From the NCBI GenBank assembly GCA_008360975.2, contig CM039202.1, positions 4,660,128-4,724,127 of the forward strand: DNA of 64,000 nucleotides, read 5' to 3'. The notes below the pieces were generated by a model that was not told the origin of the DNA, did not search any database, and saw only the letters and a program-made list of their open reading frames with translations. Position numbers and translations under genes: made by a program. Below are positions 50,230 to 63,080 of the stretch, piece after piece; position 1 is the first letter of the stretch, and each line of letters opens with the position of its first letter. This DNA comes from Lichenostomus cassidix. Taxonomy: Eukaryota > Chordata > Aves > Passeriformes > Meliphagidae.

Positions 50230-50960
50230 TTATTAAGAGATTCTATCTCCCTCCCGCCCGCGCCCCCTCGGGCCTGGCCTGGCCTGCTCGGGCCCTTCAG
50301 CGCCACCTCGGGCCCGCCCGCGCAGGCGCACAGTCGCGGGGCCCGTGGCCGCCGCCGGCCGGGGCGGAGGCGCCGCTGCCGCTCCGCTCCGCGCGGCTCC
50401 ATGCGGCGGCCGAGTGGCCATGGGCTCTCTGGGCAGCCGCGTGCTGCGGCGGAAGGCCGGACTCCCGCGGGGCGAGGCGGCGGCCGCGGGCACGGGCTGC
50501 AAGAGGAAGCGCGGCGGCGCCGAGGGGCCCGGGGACAGCGACAGCGACGGCGAGGCCGAGCGGGAGGAGCGGCTCCTCCACCTTCGGGGCCGCAGGTCTG
50601 GGGGCGGCTGAGGGAAGGGCGCCGGCGGCCTTCGGCCCTGAGGGGGCCGGGAGCAGTCTGGAGGGGACTGCAGGGCTGGGCCGGGCTGAGGCGGGCTGGG
50701 GGGCTGCAGGGTCGGGCTGGGGGGCAGCTCTGGGAAGACACTCGAGGGCTCGGCCCGGCCTGCCATCGGGGCCCGTTGTGCAGGAAGGAGCGGGGGCTGG
50801 AGGGGAGAGGGGTCGGGAGGAGGCCACTCGTGGGTCGCCCTGGTGAGGAGGTGGTTCTGGGGCGCTCGGAAAGGCCCCGGCAGCAGCGGGGAGCGGGGAA
50901 GTGGTGCCAGCACGGGGTGACACGGCAGTAGCGCTGGGCTGCGCTGGGCTGGGCATGCCG
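50230..50960 (+). promoter_or_regulatory. GMCL1: CpG island: GMCL1 promoter and exon 1
   Basis: Very high GC and CpG over about 700 bp, flanked by AT-rich DNA, with GMCL1 exon 1 in its centre. No TATA box is seen. Long open frames on both strands (up to 284 codons at 50220-51074, minus) are by-products of low stop-codon density; none resembles a known protein. Confidence 0.85.
50420..50595 (+). CDS. GMCL1: GMCL1 coding exon 1
   Basis: Encodes residues 1-58 plus two bases, ending ...LLHLRGR. ATG at 50420 is chosen because MGSL.SRVLR matches the family N terminus. An in-frame ATG at 50345 and an out-of-frame ATG at 50401 lie upstream. The donor is GTCTGG after CGC-AG. Confidence 0.9.
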
Positions 50961-53900
50961 AACCCTCTGAGATCTTGAGACCGACTGCTGTCGCTGTAAC
51001 AGGAGAATTTGAAGGACTGTCTCACTGTTTGGGGTTTGTTGTTTTATTTTTACTAGGAAAAAATTGAAAAGCACGTCGAAATATATTTATCAGACGCTGT
51101 TTTTAAATGGGGAGAACAGTGATATCAAAATTTGTGCTCTGGGAGAGGAGTGGAACTTGCACAAGATTTATTTGTGTCAGGCAAGTGACTTCTTTCTGAC
51201 TCCCAAAAGGAACTGTGTTTTTCATAAATGAATGCCTGAAGTATGACTGGAGATTTTTCCTTCCCCCCCCCCCCCCCTTTATATTTAGTACCTTCACTCT
51301 TTTTAGATGCAAACAGTTAACCAACTTCCGTTAGCAGTGTTGGGAAGCAGACCTGTACCTTCATGTTTGAAAAGTTCCTTTGCTTCTCTCTCTTGCTGTT
51401 TAATTTTTTTATTCTGTTTATTTTATTCTTAATCTTGGTGCATTCTCTGTGAAAACAGTCCTGAAATTTTTCTTTGATGTCCTGAGAACATATTCTTGTT
51501 TGCTGAACAAGTGGCTGAGAGGCTCCTTGTGATGTGAATATTCTTGCAGAGCAAAGGAGGCACTTCCCGAAGGGATTCGTAAAGCCTGTGGTGCCCCAGC
51601 TCAGTTTTACTGTCCACTGGATTTGGGTGCAAGGATCTGCAGGGAAGTAGCTGGTGCTGTATCTCTGTAGTTATTACTTAATTGTTATGAGTCCTCATGA
51701 AAGGATTCCTTGCTGCAGGAGGAACGTTTGCTCAGCAGCTCTAAAAATGAATAAATCATAGTGCTTACTAAGGTGCTATCTCTATGCAAAAAAGACGCTG
51801 TCTCTACAAACGTTTTCTGTTGGGCTATGTTCAGGTGGAGTCCTTTGTGTTTGTGTTTTGGGAGCACCGAGGTGCTGTTGGCTTCATTGTCTGTTCTCTG
51901 TGTCACTCCGCCTGTGGCAGAAGTGGGGAGGAGCCATGACTGTGCTGTGAAACACCGAATTCAGTTGTGCCAGTGGCTTTCGGGGGAGACCTTGGCAGGG
52001 GTTGATGTGAAGCTATCAGGTGATGTTCCTGGACGGGAGGGCACTTGTGTGCCAGCTGCAGTGAGAGCCAGAGCAGGGGGTGTGACACAGTGGCACTGGG
52101 AGGTGCTCAGTATATGGCTGCAGTTTCCCTGGTATAACAAGTGACAGGAAGAGTGAGTTCTAGGTTTTTGTGGCTGCTGTTGTGTCAGTGCCAGAATTCC
52201 AGAGCAGCTTCAGCAATTACTTGTATGGCCCCTGCAGGGGAAGTGTTTCATTGCTTTCTTGTAGGAAAAAGCCTTTCCTTTTTTGTGCTTGAGGGCCTTT
52301 TAACAAGCATAAACTGAAGGCAGGAGAGTCTTTTGTGTGAGCCAGAGCTGGAGCAGTGGCACCGGGGGGAGGGGCATGGGGTGTGTGGCAGGAGCAGGGC
52401 TGCCAGGCAAAGCTCCCACTGCCACATGGGACTCTTGACCCCATGAAGGGGGGACAGCCAGGGCTGGGTTGTGCAGGCTGGGCACAGCGCTGGTGTGGCC
52501 TCAGGCTGCTGGTGTTTTCTGTCATTGTGGGTCTGTGGTTGCTGCACCTCAAGTTCATGAAGCTTCTGAAACCTTAGCACAGGTTGGTGACTGAAATTGG
52601 ATGTGAAATCCCTTTTGTGAATGCAGCTGTTTAGCAGGGTTTGAAAATCGTGATGTTTTCTGTAGAGGCCTTGTTGTAGGAGTGGCGTTCTTGGGAGATG
52701 AGCTTTTAGGCGGAGTTCAAAATTCTCCTCAGGCAGGTTTTGTTTCAGGGCACACTGCTGCATTGGAATTATGTCACTGTAGGTAAAATAGTGTTGGAGG
52801 TTAGAAATAACTCCATGTAAATGACTCTTAATGCCATTGTGCCTCCTCCTCTGTGCCCCTGAGCAGATTCTCAAGCCTGGCTGTTTCTGCTCCCCTGGTC
52901 TCTCCAGGCACTGCCTTGTGTTCCATGAGGGATAGTCAGGTGCTGCTCTGCCTGGTCACAGCACCTCTGAGAAATGGGGAATTTCTTTCCTGTGATGCTG
53001 TTACAAAAATGGTAAATCTTTTTGAAATTGGAGAGTTGATCTCTATGGCAAAGCTGAGGCAGCCTCATGAGGAGGACAGAGATGACTGAGGTCCTGGGTT
53101 TGAGAGGAGCATGTTGTGTCGTGTCAGTTAGGAATACGCCAAGGGTACAGAAATACCAACCTGATCAAATGAAATCAAAATTGGGGTTTGTATTATTTGC
53201 TGCCCTGAGCTGAAATGCTGAGTGAAGAGGTCAGGGGCTGTGGTGCTATACAAATAGACTTTATTTTTTTGATCTCTCAGGTAAACTGCATTGATAGCAT
53301 CTCATAATGGGCACATCTGCTGCTGGGAAGGAAAATCAGGAACCCTAGTAGAGCATTATCTTTCCCTTCATTTGGATGGAAACCTCAAATTCTAGTTTTA
53401 TGTGCTTTTCACTTAATAATAAAAGGTATATTGCTGTAAATGGTGTGTGTGTCTGTGTCCTTGGTATGAGACTACAGCCTTGTACAGTAATTTGTATGTC
53501 TTGCATGCCTTTTTTTTTTTTTTTTTCTCTCCCAGTCCCCAAACTGGCATTCCCTAATGCCTGCAGGATTTGTTGTTTGCCAGTAACATTAAGGACTTAG
53601 TTCTTGGACTAATTGTCCAGTGCCCCCCACTGGTGATGTGGTTTGTGAGAAAAGAGCTTTTCTGGCCTTTTCAAACTTTTTTCTTGCTCTGGTTACACAC
53701 ACATAGCCCAAATTTTCCTGTAGGCATATTGAGTGTCAGAGATAGCAACTACAATCAGCCCTTTGAGTCTGTCAGAATGTTTTAGCTTGTGAAAGTTCCC
53801 TTAATTTTGTTCTGCTTAAAGGTAAATATTAACCATGTTTGGTTCCATGTGCTGCTTTTGGCAGTTTTAAATTGGGGTGAAATCTCTTAGTTGAGTTCTT

Positions 53901-56900
53901 TTTCTCTCTTTCCTCATACAGTCAGGCTATTTTTCCAGTATGTTCAGTGGCTCTTGGAAAGAATCCAGCATGAACGTAATAGAGTTGGAGATTCCTGACC
54001 AAAATATTGATGTAGAAGGTAAGTGAGAACCTTTTGTTTTAACAAAACCCTGAAGGGAGAGGTTAAGTTAAACCTCATGGTGCTCTGAGAAGGCCCATGA
54101 GGTTTAACTTTTTTATGCTGAAGAGTTTGTTTATGTCGTGGAAGCTCAGTAATGGATTGGTTAATGCCCCGTGTTGTTTTCTGTCTGATCAGCTGCTCTA
54201 GATAAAGAGCCAGTACTGAGACCATAGAGAAGGTATGCAGTGAAGGGGTTTGGTTATATTTAAGGACTCTTTTAATGCTCCTTGATCAGTGTTCTGTCTC
54301 TGTTTGACTCCTGTTCCCTTTGCAGCTCTGCAGGTGGCTTTTGGCTCGCTCTACAGAGATGATGTGCTGATAAACCCCAGCCGTGTGGTTGCCCTGTTGG
54401 CAGCAGCCTGCATGCTGCAGCTTGTAAGTCAAAAGTGCCAGTAGTTATGTCTTTACCTGAAAAGAAGCAGAGCCATTTAGAATATCCTCACCCATGTGGC
54501 CTTTTTCATCCAGAAGAATGAATCAGCTTTTAAGGCTAAGTGGGGAAAAACCCAAACACAACACAGTGGGTTTATTGAAAAATGCTATGACTAAGATTGA
54601 GGTGTGAGATTAAGTGCTTTGAGAGTGATATCTAAAAGTAGATTGAGTAGGTTTTGGAGCTCACTTGCTCTACCCTGAGGGCATTCATTTTGCTTTTCTT
54701 TCATGGGAAATATTCTTAAGGAACATTTGTGTTTCCATGATGATTTAAATGTTTTGAACAGCATAGCACAGCAGCCCATGGGACTTCGGGGATGGCTCAG
54801 ACATGCAAATCTGTATGAATAGCACAGTGTCTGACATTTCCTTTTGGGAAATGAACACTCAGAACATTTGTGGGGTTTTTCCTCCCTGCAGGATGGCTTA
54901 ATCCAGCAATGTGGTGAAACAATGAAGGAAACCATCACTGCCCAAACTGTGTGTGGTTATTATAATTCTGCGGGGACGTATGGGCTGGACTCCGTGAAGA
55001 AAAAGTAAGAATTACTGTCTCCAAGCTGCTTTTGACATCGCTAATTAGCTGTGAATTTACACACAGTACCATAATGACCAGGTTAATTTTTTTTTTTTTT
55101 TTAGAATAGAATCATAGAATCATCAAGGTTGGAAGAGACCTGTAAGATCATCCAGTCCAACCATCCATCCACCCAGCCCTATCACTGAAACCACTAAACC
55201 ATATCACCCAGAGTCAGATCCAGACACCTCCAGGGGTAGTGGTTCCACCACCTTCCTGGGCAACCTATTCCATTGCCTGACCACCCAAACAGGGAAAAAG
55301 AATTTCTAACACCTCATCTGGATCTCCCCTGTTTCAGTTTAAGGCCGTTTTCTCATGTCCTCTCACTGCAGCCATGAGAGAAAAGACGAGCTGCATGTCA
55401 CTACAGACTTTCAGGGTGTTGCAGAGAGCAGGGAGGTCCCCCTTAGCTCCCTCAGCTGTTCCTTATCAAACATGTTTTCTAGACCCTTCATGAGCCATTT
55501 TGCCCTTCTCTGGACATGCTTCAGCCCCTCAATGTCCTTTGTAAAGTGAGGGGCCCAGAACTGGATGCAGCACTCAAGATGCTGCCTCACCAGGTTCAGG
55601 GGGATGATCACTTCCCTAGTCCTGCTGGCCTATTCTTTGCACAGGCCAAGATGCCATTGACCTTTCTGGCCACCTGGGCACGCTGTTGGCTCATGTTGAG
55701 CCATCTGTCAACCACTCCCAAGTCCCTTTCTGCCAAGTAGCTCTTTAGCTACTCCTGCCCCAGCCTGCAGCTGCAGGGGGTTGCTGTGAGGACCCAGGAT
55801 TTGGCCTTACTGAGCCTCGTGCTGCTGTACTTGGCCCATTGAGTCTGTCCAGATCCTTCTGCAGAACCCTCCTGCCCTCCAGCAGATCCGCAGTCCCACC
55901 CAGGTTAGTGTTGTCTGCAAATTTGCTGAGGGAGCACTCAATCCCCAAAACCAGATTTTCAATGAAGATGTTAAACAGGAGCAGCCCCAATACTGAGCCC
56001 TGGGGAACCCCACTTGTGACCAGCACCAGCTGGATTTAGCTCCATCCACCACAACTCCCTGGGCCTGGCCATCCACCAGCTTTTTACCAATTGAAGAATT
56101 TTTACCACCCATTTAAGTCACGAGCAGCCTGTATTTCTAGTAGGATGCTGTGCGAGATGGGGTGAAAGGCTTTACTGGAGTCGAGATGGACACATCCACA
56201 GCCTTCCCCTCATCTACTAAGCAGGTCACTTTATTGTAGAAGGAGATAAGGTTGGTCAAGCAGGATATGCCTTTCATAAATCCATGTTGGCTGGACCTGA
56301 TCTCCATGTCCTGCATGTGCCATGTGATGGCACTCAGAATGATCTCTTCCAAACCTTGCCCAGAACTGAGGTCAGGCTGTGGAGTTCTCTGGATCCTCCT
56401 TCAGACCCTTCTTGTAGACTGTTCTCACAGATTTGCTGATTTCCAGTCAGCTGGAACTTTTCCAGTTAACCAGGACTGCTGGTAGATGATCCAGAGTGGT
56501 TTGGCAAATTCTTTAGCTGGTTGCCTCGTTTCTCTGGGGTGGATCCCACCAAGGCCCACAGACTTGTGTCTGATTGGCAGAGCAGGTCACTGTCAATTCC
56601 CTCCTGGATTATGGGGGCTTCACTCAGTTCCCCATCCCTCACTTCCAGCTCCAGGGGCTGGGTGTCCTGAGGACAGCTAATCTTGATATTACTGAGACTG
56701 ATGCAAAGAAGACATTACCTCTGCCTTTTCCTCATCCCCTGTTGCTGCACTATGCTTGGCATTCTACAAATGATGGAGACTCTCCTTGAGCCTCCTTTTG
56801 GTGCCAGTGTATTTATGGAAATGGGGTTTTTTTGCCTTTAACTGTAGCAGCCAAATCAAGTTCTGGTTGGGCCTTGGTCCTTCTGATCCTTTTAAAGCTG

Positions 56901-59900
56901 CCTAACTTGGGCTTTGCTTGTCTTACTGGATTGTTGGGTTCTCCTGTCATCAATTCCCTTAAAATAGATGCAGATTGTTACAGGTTGATTGGCTGTGCTG
57001 TGACTGAGTGAGTTATAAAGTAAGGACAATATGTCTGGTCTTCAGTGTGACAGTGAAGTAACACTGATGATCACAGACTGTTCTGTCACAGAGCAGATTT
57101 AATATTCAGAGCTGAAGCTGAACTTTGTTTTAATGAGGAGGGCTAATGCCACATTTGGGAGCAGAATGCTGGGCACTCCTAAGTACTTCTTTGTGCCGTG
57201 ACTGTTCTCAGAGTTCTGTATAACATTAACAATCCTTTCAATTCCACTTGTGCTGTGCCGTGATAGAAACTCAGTACAGGTTTAATAAGAGAAAATTTTC
57301 TGGCAAACTTTCCGTATTCAAAAACTTCTTTAGTATTTTTATGCATTTCTGGCTTGGGTTAAGGCAGCATTTTCCAATCCTGTGAGGCAGTACCAGGCTT
57401 TGTGAGCCTGAGCAGCTGTTGCAGGAATGTTGACATGGGGAAGAAACAGGCAGAGGTCCTAATTCCTTCCTTTCCATACAGGTGCCTTGAGTGGCTCTTG
57501 AATAACCTGATGACTCACCAGAGTGTTGGACTCTTCAAGGAGCTCAGGTACTGGGGCTGCACGTCCCTTGCAGGGATGAAAGACAATCTCTGCCCACATC
57601 TGGAGCTCACTGCAAATCACTTTCTGGGCTACTGCTGGTTGCTTGTTCCCTGCCTCCCCTTCTTCTTTTTCTCTCTTCTGTCTCACCTGTTACTTTTTAA
57701 CTTACCTGTTACAATTGATTTTTTTTCAGCATAAACCTCATGAAACAGCTGATCAGCTCCTCCAACCTGTTTGTGCTGCAGGTGGAAATGGATGTGTACA
57801 CTGCTCTCAAAAAGGTACTTGCCTGGTGCTGGCTGGGGTTCGATGCAGTGGAACCTTTGTGGGATTGACTGAAAGGATTTAGTGGAGTAGCAAAACTTTT
57901 ACATAAATTAATGCACTGTGGAAATATCTCTTATTAATGTGCAGATTATTTCTCTGAAACGTTCTTAAACTGACTCACTGGAATTTATTTATTTTGCCCA
58001 GTGGATGTTCCTTCAGCTCGTGCCTTCTTGGAATGGGTCTTTCAAGCAGGTGTTAACGGAAGCTGATGCCTGGTTTGCCGAGCGCAGGAGAGGTAGGAAG
58101 AGTTGGCCTGGCCTTGGTTTGGGATTTGAATGTGAGTAATTTCTTAATTTTAATGGCAAAAGGTGACTTGCATGTCCATAATAACCTTCTCTAATCAGTA
58201 AGTAAAACCTCCAATATAAACAAGGTCTGGAAAATATTTGGGGAAGCAAATGGTAAAGCGGGTGCTGTGTGTTGCAGAGTTTGGGGGTGACATTGCCTTC
58301 CTGGAGTCGGCGCAGGGGAATGCATTCCTGCCCGTGTTCGCACACCTGAGGCTGCAGTACATCATCAGTGACCTGGCCTCAGCCAGAATCGTGGAGAGAG
58401 ATGCCCTGCTGCCCTCAGGTGAGTGAGTGCTGGGCACAGGTGAAGCCTCGCCTCGATTCCTGGCTTCAGTTTTGGGCCTCTCACCCCAAGAGAGAGACTT
58501 GTGTTCTGGAGCATGTCCCAAGAGGGACAGAGCTGGGAAAGGGTCTGGAGCATGAGTTTGAGGAACAGCTGAGGGTGCTGGAGAAAAGGAGGCTCAGGGA
58601 GGACCTTCTTGATCTCTGCAACTCCCAGGCAGGAGGGGGCAGCCAGGTGGGGGTTGGGCTCTGCTCCCAGGGAACAAGGGACAGGACAAGAAGAAATGGC
58701 CTCAAGCTGTGCTAGAGGTGGTTCAGGTTGGATATTGGGAAAATTCATTCCTTCATGGAAAGGGTCCAGCTGTGGCACAGGGCTTAAAGCAGTGATAGAG
58801 TCCCCATTCCTGGGGGGATGTGGCACTTGGGGACATGGGTCAGTGGTGGCCTTGGCAGTGCTGGGGGAGCAATTCGACTCAATGACTTCAGAGGACTTTC
58901 CCAGCCCAAAGCGTTCTGTGATTCTACTTGACTGATCATGTTCCATGTGCCTTCCCCAGCCTGTCCTGCCCTAGAGTAATTGGGAAGATCTCAGTGTGTT
59001 CACTTGTCTTACTGCTCACATGTTTATCTCCAGCATCTGGTTTGTGGTTGAAGATTCAGCAGAAGATGAGTGTGAAAATTATAGGCATAAAAGTCTGCAA
59101 AGTCACCCATGTACATGTGTTAAGCATTCTGCTTATCAGTTGGTTTGTCAAAATGCTCTATAATCAATACATAGTACTTTATCAATGTTTAAATGGTCCC
59201 AGGGGCCCAGATAAGCAAAAAATCCTTTTCCTTTTGGGAGAGTGAAACTTTCTGAGACTCGACTATTTTCCACCCATTACTTTCTAAAAAGAGCTGGATA
59301 GGTTTTGATAGGATTTGGAATAAAACCCGAAAATTAAATTGAAATAAGGTGCTTTGAACTCTTCTTCCCGTTTCCAAAACAAATGTTATTTACTAATAGA
59401 GATTTAGGATGATTTGGAGCAGAGAGGATATTCAAGTATTCCACTCTAGTACATTTATCTGCATTTTGACTTGTGTAAAATACATCCTTCTCTTAGGGCC
59501 TGGTTCTTTTTGAAGTCCAGAGAGCAAAATGCCATTTCATGGTGTTAGAGATTACTGCTGTTAACATCCCAGTATCACTGGAAAATTAAAAGCCCCTTCT
59601 CATCCTGCTGTGGATGTCTGAGTCCACAAATCAGCTTTGTTCCCTGCTCAGGAGCTGTGTGAACCTGGCTGCTCATAGATAAATAAGACTGGAAATGAGT
59701 TACCAATTGGGCTCTGACTTGAAAATGTTTTTCCACTATTTTTCTGATCTCTTATCACAGGAAACACCTGCCCTCCTTCTTTTTCCTTGTTATTTTTTTC
59801 TTCCCTTCTCTCACCTGAGATAGTTGAGCTCCTTTGTAAGTGTTTGGATTTCTCATGCTCGACCTTTGACTCCTGGTATCCTTGTTCATATTCCCCTCTG

Positions 59901-62900
59901 CTCAGTGTTCCCTTGTCAGGGTTGAATCCTTGCACGGAATTTTGCATCTTAACTCTGCTGGCTTTTCCCTGGCTCTCACTTTTATACAGTATATAAGATT
60001 TTAAAAAAATAGAACTCTTCCTTCACCTGTGGCTGTGATGTCTGTTTCTGGGTGTAATTACCACATGCCAATTAGTACCGACTTTACGAGTTCATCACTT
60101 ATAAATACAACTTCTTTGACATCTGTGTTCTTGTCATGTAGCCATACGTGAGGTGTGAAGTAGGTAAATCCATACATGCAGCCATGGGGGATCACAGTGG
60201 ACTCTTGCCATAAGGAAATGTTTAAACTGTCTTTGAGCTATGCTGCTGCTTCCTATAATTTTTTTTTTTTATTTTCATCTCATGTTGGCCTTTTCCTTCA
60301 TGCTGGCATTGATGTCAGCACAAGGATGCTGTGATGCCAAGTTGAGGTGTTTGTTTTGAAGCCTGTTGGCCTGATGGAGTTGTTAGATCCTTCTGAAGTG
60401 CTTTCCTCGCCATTAAGCTGGTATAGGGTCATGTCAGTTTGCCTTTCCTGTACTGGCATCTCCTATCTCTGCCAGCAGCAATGGTTTAGTTGCTCTTTGT
60501 AGCTGAGTGTCTGAATAACCTTGAGTTCCTCTCTTTCAAATGTTGGATGGATGTGGCTCTCAGAAGCTGGATTAGGGCTCTCTGTGCCTGTGGGGAGTGG
60601 ACAGGGCCTTTCCTTCCCAGAAATCTGCCCATCTCCTGTGTGAAAACGAACAGGTACAGGAACAGTACTGCTCAGATGTGCTGGCTTTCCCTCCTCCCAG
60701 TTCTGGTTGAAATGAATGCCCTAATACCTGGAGAAGAGGCTGTTTCCTGCACTCGTCCTTAAACAGTAAAAGAGGAATGAACTTGGTTATCCTTTGTTCA
60801 AAATGCTGCTTTAAAGGTGTTCTCAGAGCAGTAGATGGAGGCAGCACTAGGTGTGAGTGGTCTGGTCCATCGTGCCCAGCATGTGGGGCATCTTAGACCT
60901 CCAGCAAGTGATAACATTTTGTTACTGCATAAAAATCCCAAAAGAGCAAGTCTCAGCTTTCATACATGATATTTTACTTGTTTAAGTGATGTATAAAGTA
61001 AATATAATCAGTGTTTCTTCACAGTAATATTGGTACAGGTTACAGGCAAAGTGCAAAAATTATAAAAAATAACTTTGGGTGAATGACTCTTTGGATCCCT
61101 AACGGTGACACAGCAGAACGGTGAGATTTGTATCCTTGTGAATTGGCTTTGTCAGCATGTCAATAAGATGTTGCAAACCAGAAATTTTCTGGAGCTACGT
61201 TTGATTTCCTCCTCTAAATGTCTGCTGTTACCACTTACCAGGTGTGTGTGATGGACTGTGATGGGCAGCCTTTTCGTAGTTCTCTTCAGTGGATAAACAT
61301 TGTGTCTGTTCTCAAAGCCAGAAGCCTTTACCTGTGTCTGTCAGAGGAGGAATTGTTCCAAGATAATTGCATCTTTGAGGCTAATTTCCTTGTGTGCATC
61401 GAGAAAGAATGTGAAATTGGTGCGTAGCTCACAAGCTGTGAGGGAGCAGTGTTTGCTCTGTAGGGAAGCAGTCCCTGAGCTGCGATGAGCGCTGTGCTGG
61501 CTGGGTGGCACTGTGGTGCAGAAAAAGGGGACACAGGGCCACGTGCTCAGTGCACGAGGAGGATCTGTAAGGAAGTGCTGTTGGAGTTTTGCCTGCCCTT
61601 GTAATCTTTTCATACCAGGGTGTAGCCACAAGATGTGTCAAGATCAGAACTTTTGCTCTTCGTACCTGAGAGTCTGCAGGCAGGGCCATCGCTGGGTACT
61701 TTGTGTTCTGGCAGAAGCTTTTTTGATTATTCCAGATGAAATTGGTCTCAAGGAGGTAGATAAGGAAAATGCACTGAAAGTTGAAAGTAATGCTGTGATT
61801 GTTTATCCATTTATTTTTATACTCTGTGTGTGTAGGGCCTGCCGGGGAAAACTGAAATTCTGTGTTAGGAGTTCACAGCAGTCTGAGCTTTGTGCAGAAA
61901 AGGTGCAAGATACAGGAACACATAATGTGTCTGTGTAAGCACAGTGTTTTTCTGTTTTTCTCAGTGACTTCTGAACATTTCCTAAGCTCTGCTTTCCCTC
62001 TCCATAAATCAGCAGATTCATGCAGCCAAAATGTGAGGTAGGAAATAGCTATGTGCACATACACATGCACAGAAGATGCTCTCCCGCCTGATATTTTTTC
62101 CTTCCCTTTTAGCACATTTCTCTGTTCCTTATCTGTGTACTTTTCCTTAATTCATTTTTTTATTTTCTGTTGTACTTTGGTTAATTCCCAGTTTGCTCCT
62201 ATCACAGCCTGGACTTTCACTCTAGAGTCAGTAGAGCAAGGGCTGGTTTTAATTTTTCAAGTCAGGACTTCTAAGTTGCTGTCAGCAACGTGATCTCGTC
62301 TCTCCTCCCTTTTGTCCCATTCATCAGCTTCCTGGTTTGTTTTTGGTCACAGTGGCTCTCCCTGTTCCTCTCACCCAGCCCATATTCCAGAGCTGGTTCT
62401 TATACATGACCTTGCCCCCTTGCTCCATTTTTTATCTTGATTAATAACTTCTTACACCACATGCTTTTGGGATCCACTTTGTGTAACTGCCTGACAGACT
62501 GTTGGATTTTGCTCTGTTTTATCTCTCGGTTGTAACATTAAATTAACACAGCAAATAAAATCTTTGTGTGTTTCCCAAGGAAGACATGATTTATGTTTAT
62601 TCCTAGCAGGGTACAGTTTCTGTTTGTTTTACCATATTTGTCTTAAGTCACTGTTTTCTTTTATCCCTTGATTGTGTTTTCTTCTTTAACTTACGTAGAA
62701 TTCCATTGGGGATTCAGAAAACAGCAACTTCGCCCAAGAGCTTGTTAACAAACTCCTTGGCTGAACAGAGCTTTGTGTGCTGAAAAATGTATAGAGTTGC
62801 ATCACTTGTGGCATCAGGGGATATTTGAGGAGATGAACATGGTCTGGAGTTACTGCCTGTTAGTTGTGGATGTTTATCCTTTCCCCTGTGTAACTCCCTT

Positions 62901-63049
62901 CTCCCCAGCTGGGAGCTGGAGAACACAGGGAGTTATCAGGGGGTGGGTTGCATACACTGTCCAATTAGTAAGTGTAACTTTATTATTTCAATGTCATTTT
63001 ATTTCTCTATTTCAAATGTATATTACCATCTCCAAAGACAACACCAAGC

Positions 63050-63080
<31 letters not shown>

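Noticed and set aside
50220..51074. 284-codon minus-strand open frame opposite GMCL1 exon 1
   Set aside because: Low stop density in the CpG island explains it. The composition is Pro/Arg/Ser/Ala-rich, with no family resemblance, and it is antisense to a well-supported exon.
52248..52874. 208-codon minus-strand open frame in GMCL1 intron 2
   Set aside because: No domain, no clear promoter or splice context. Likely chance.
55745..56026. Reverse-transcriptase-like frame considered as a live gene or retrovirus pol
   Set aside because: Matches CR1 LINE pol pieces, is frameshifted relative to neighbouring pieces and has an altered catalytic box. It is a dead retroposon.
58365..58946. 193-codon minus-strand open frame
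   Set aside because: Antisense shadow of a CR1 copy; similar frames occur opposite the related CR1 at 43.6-44.1 kb.
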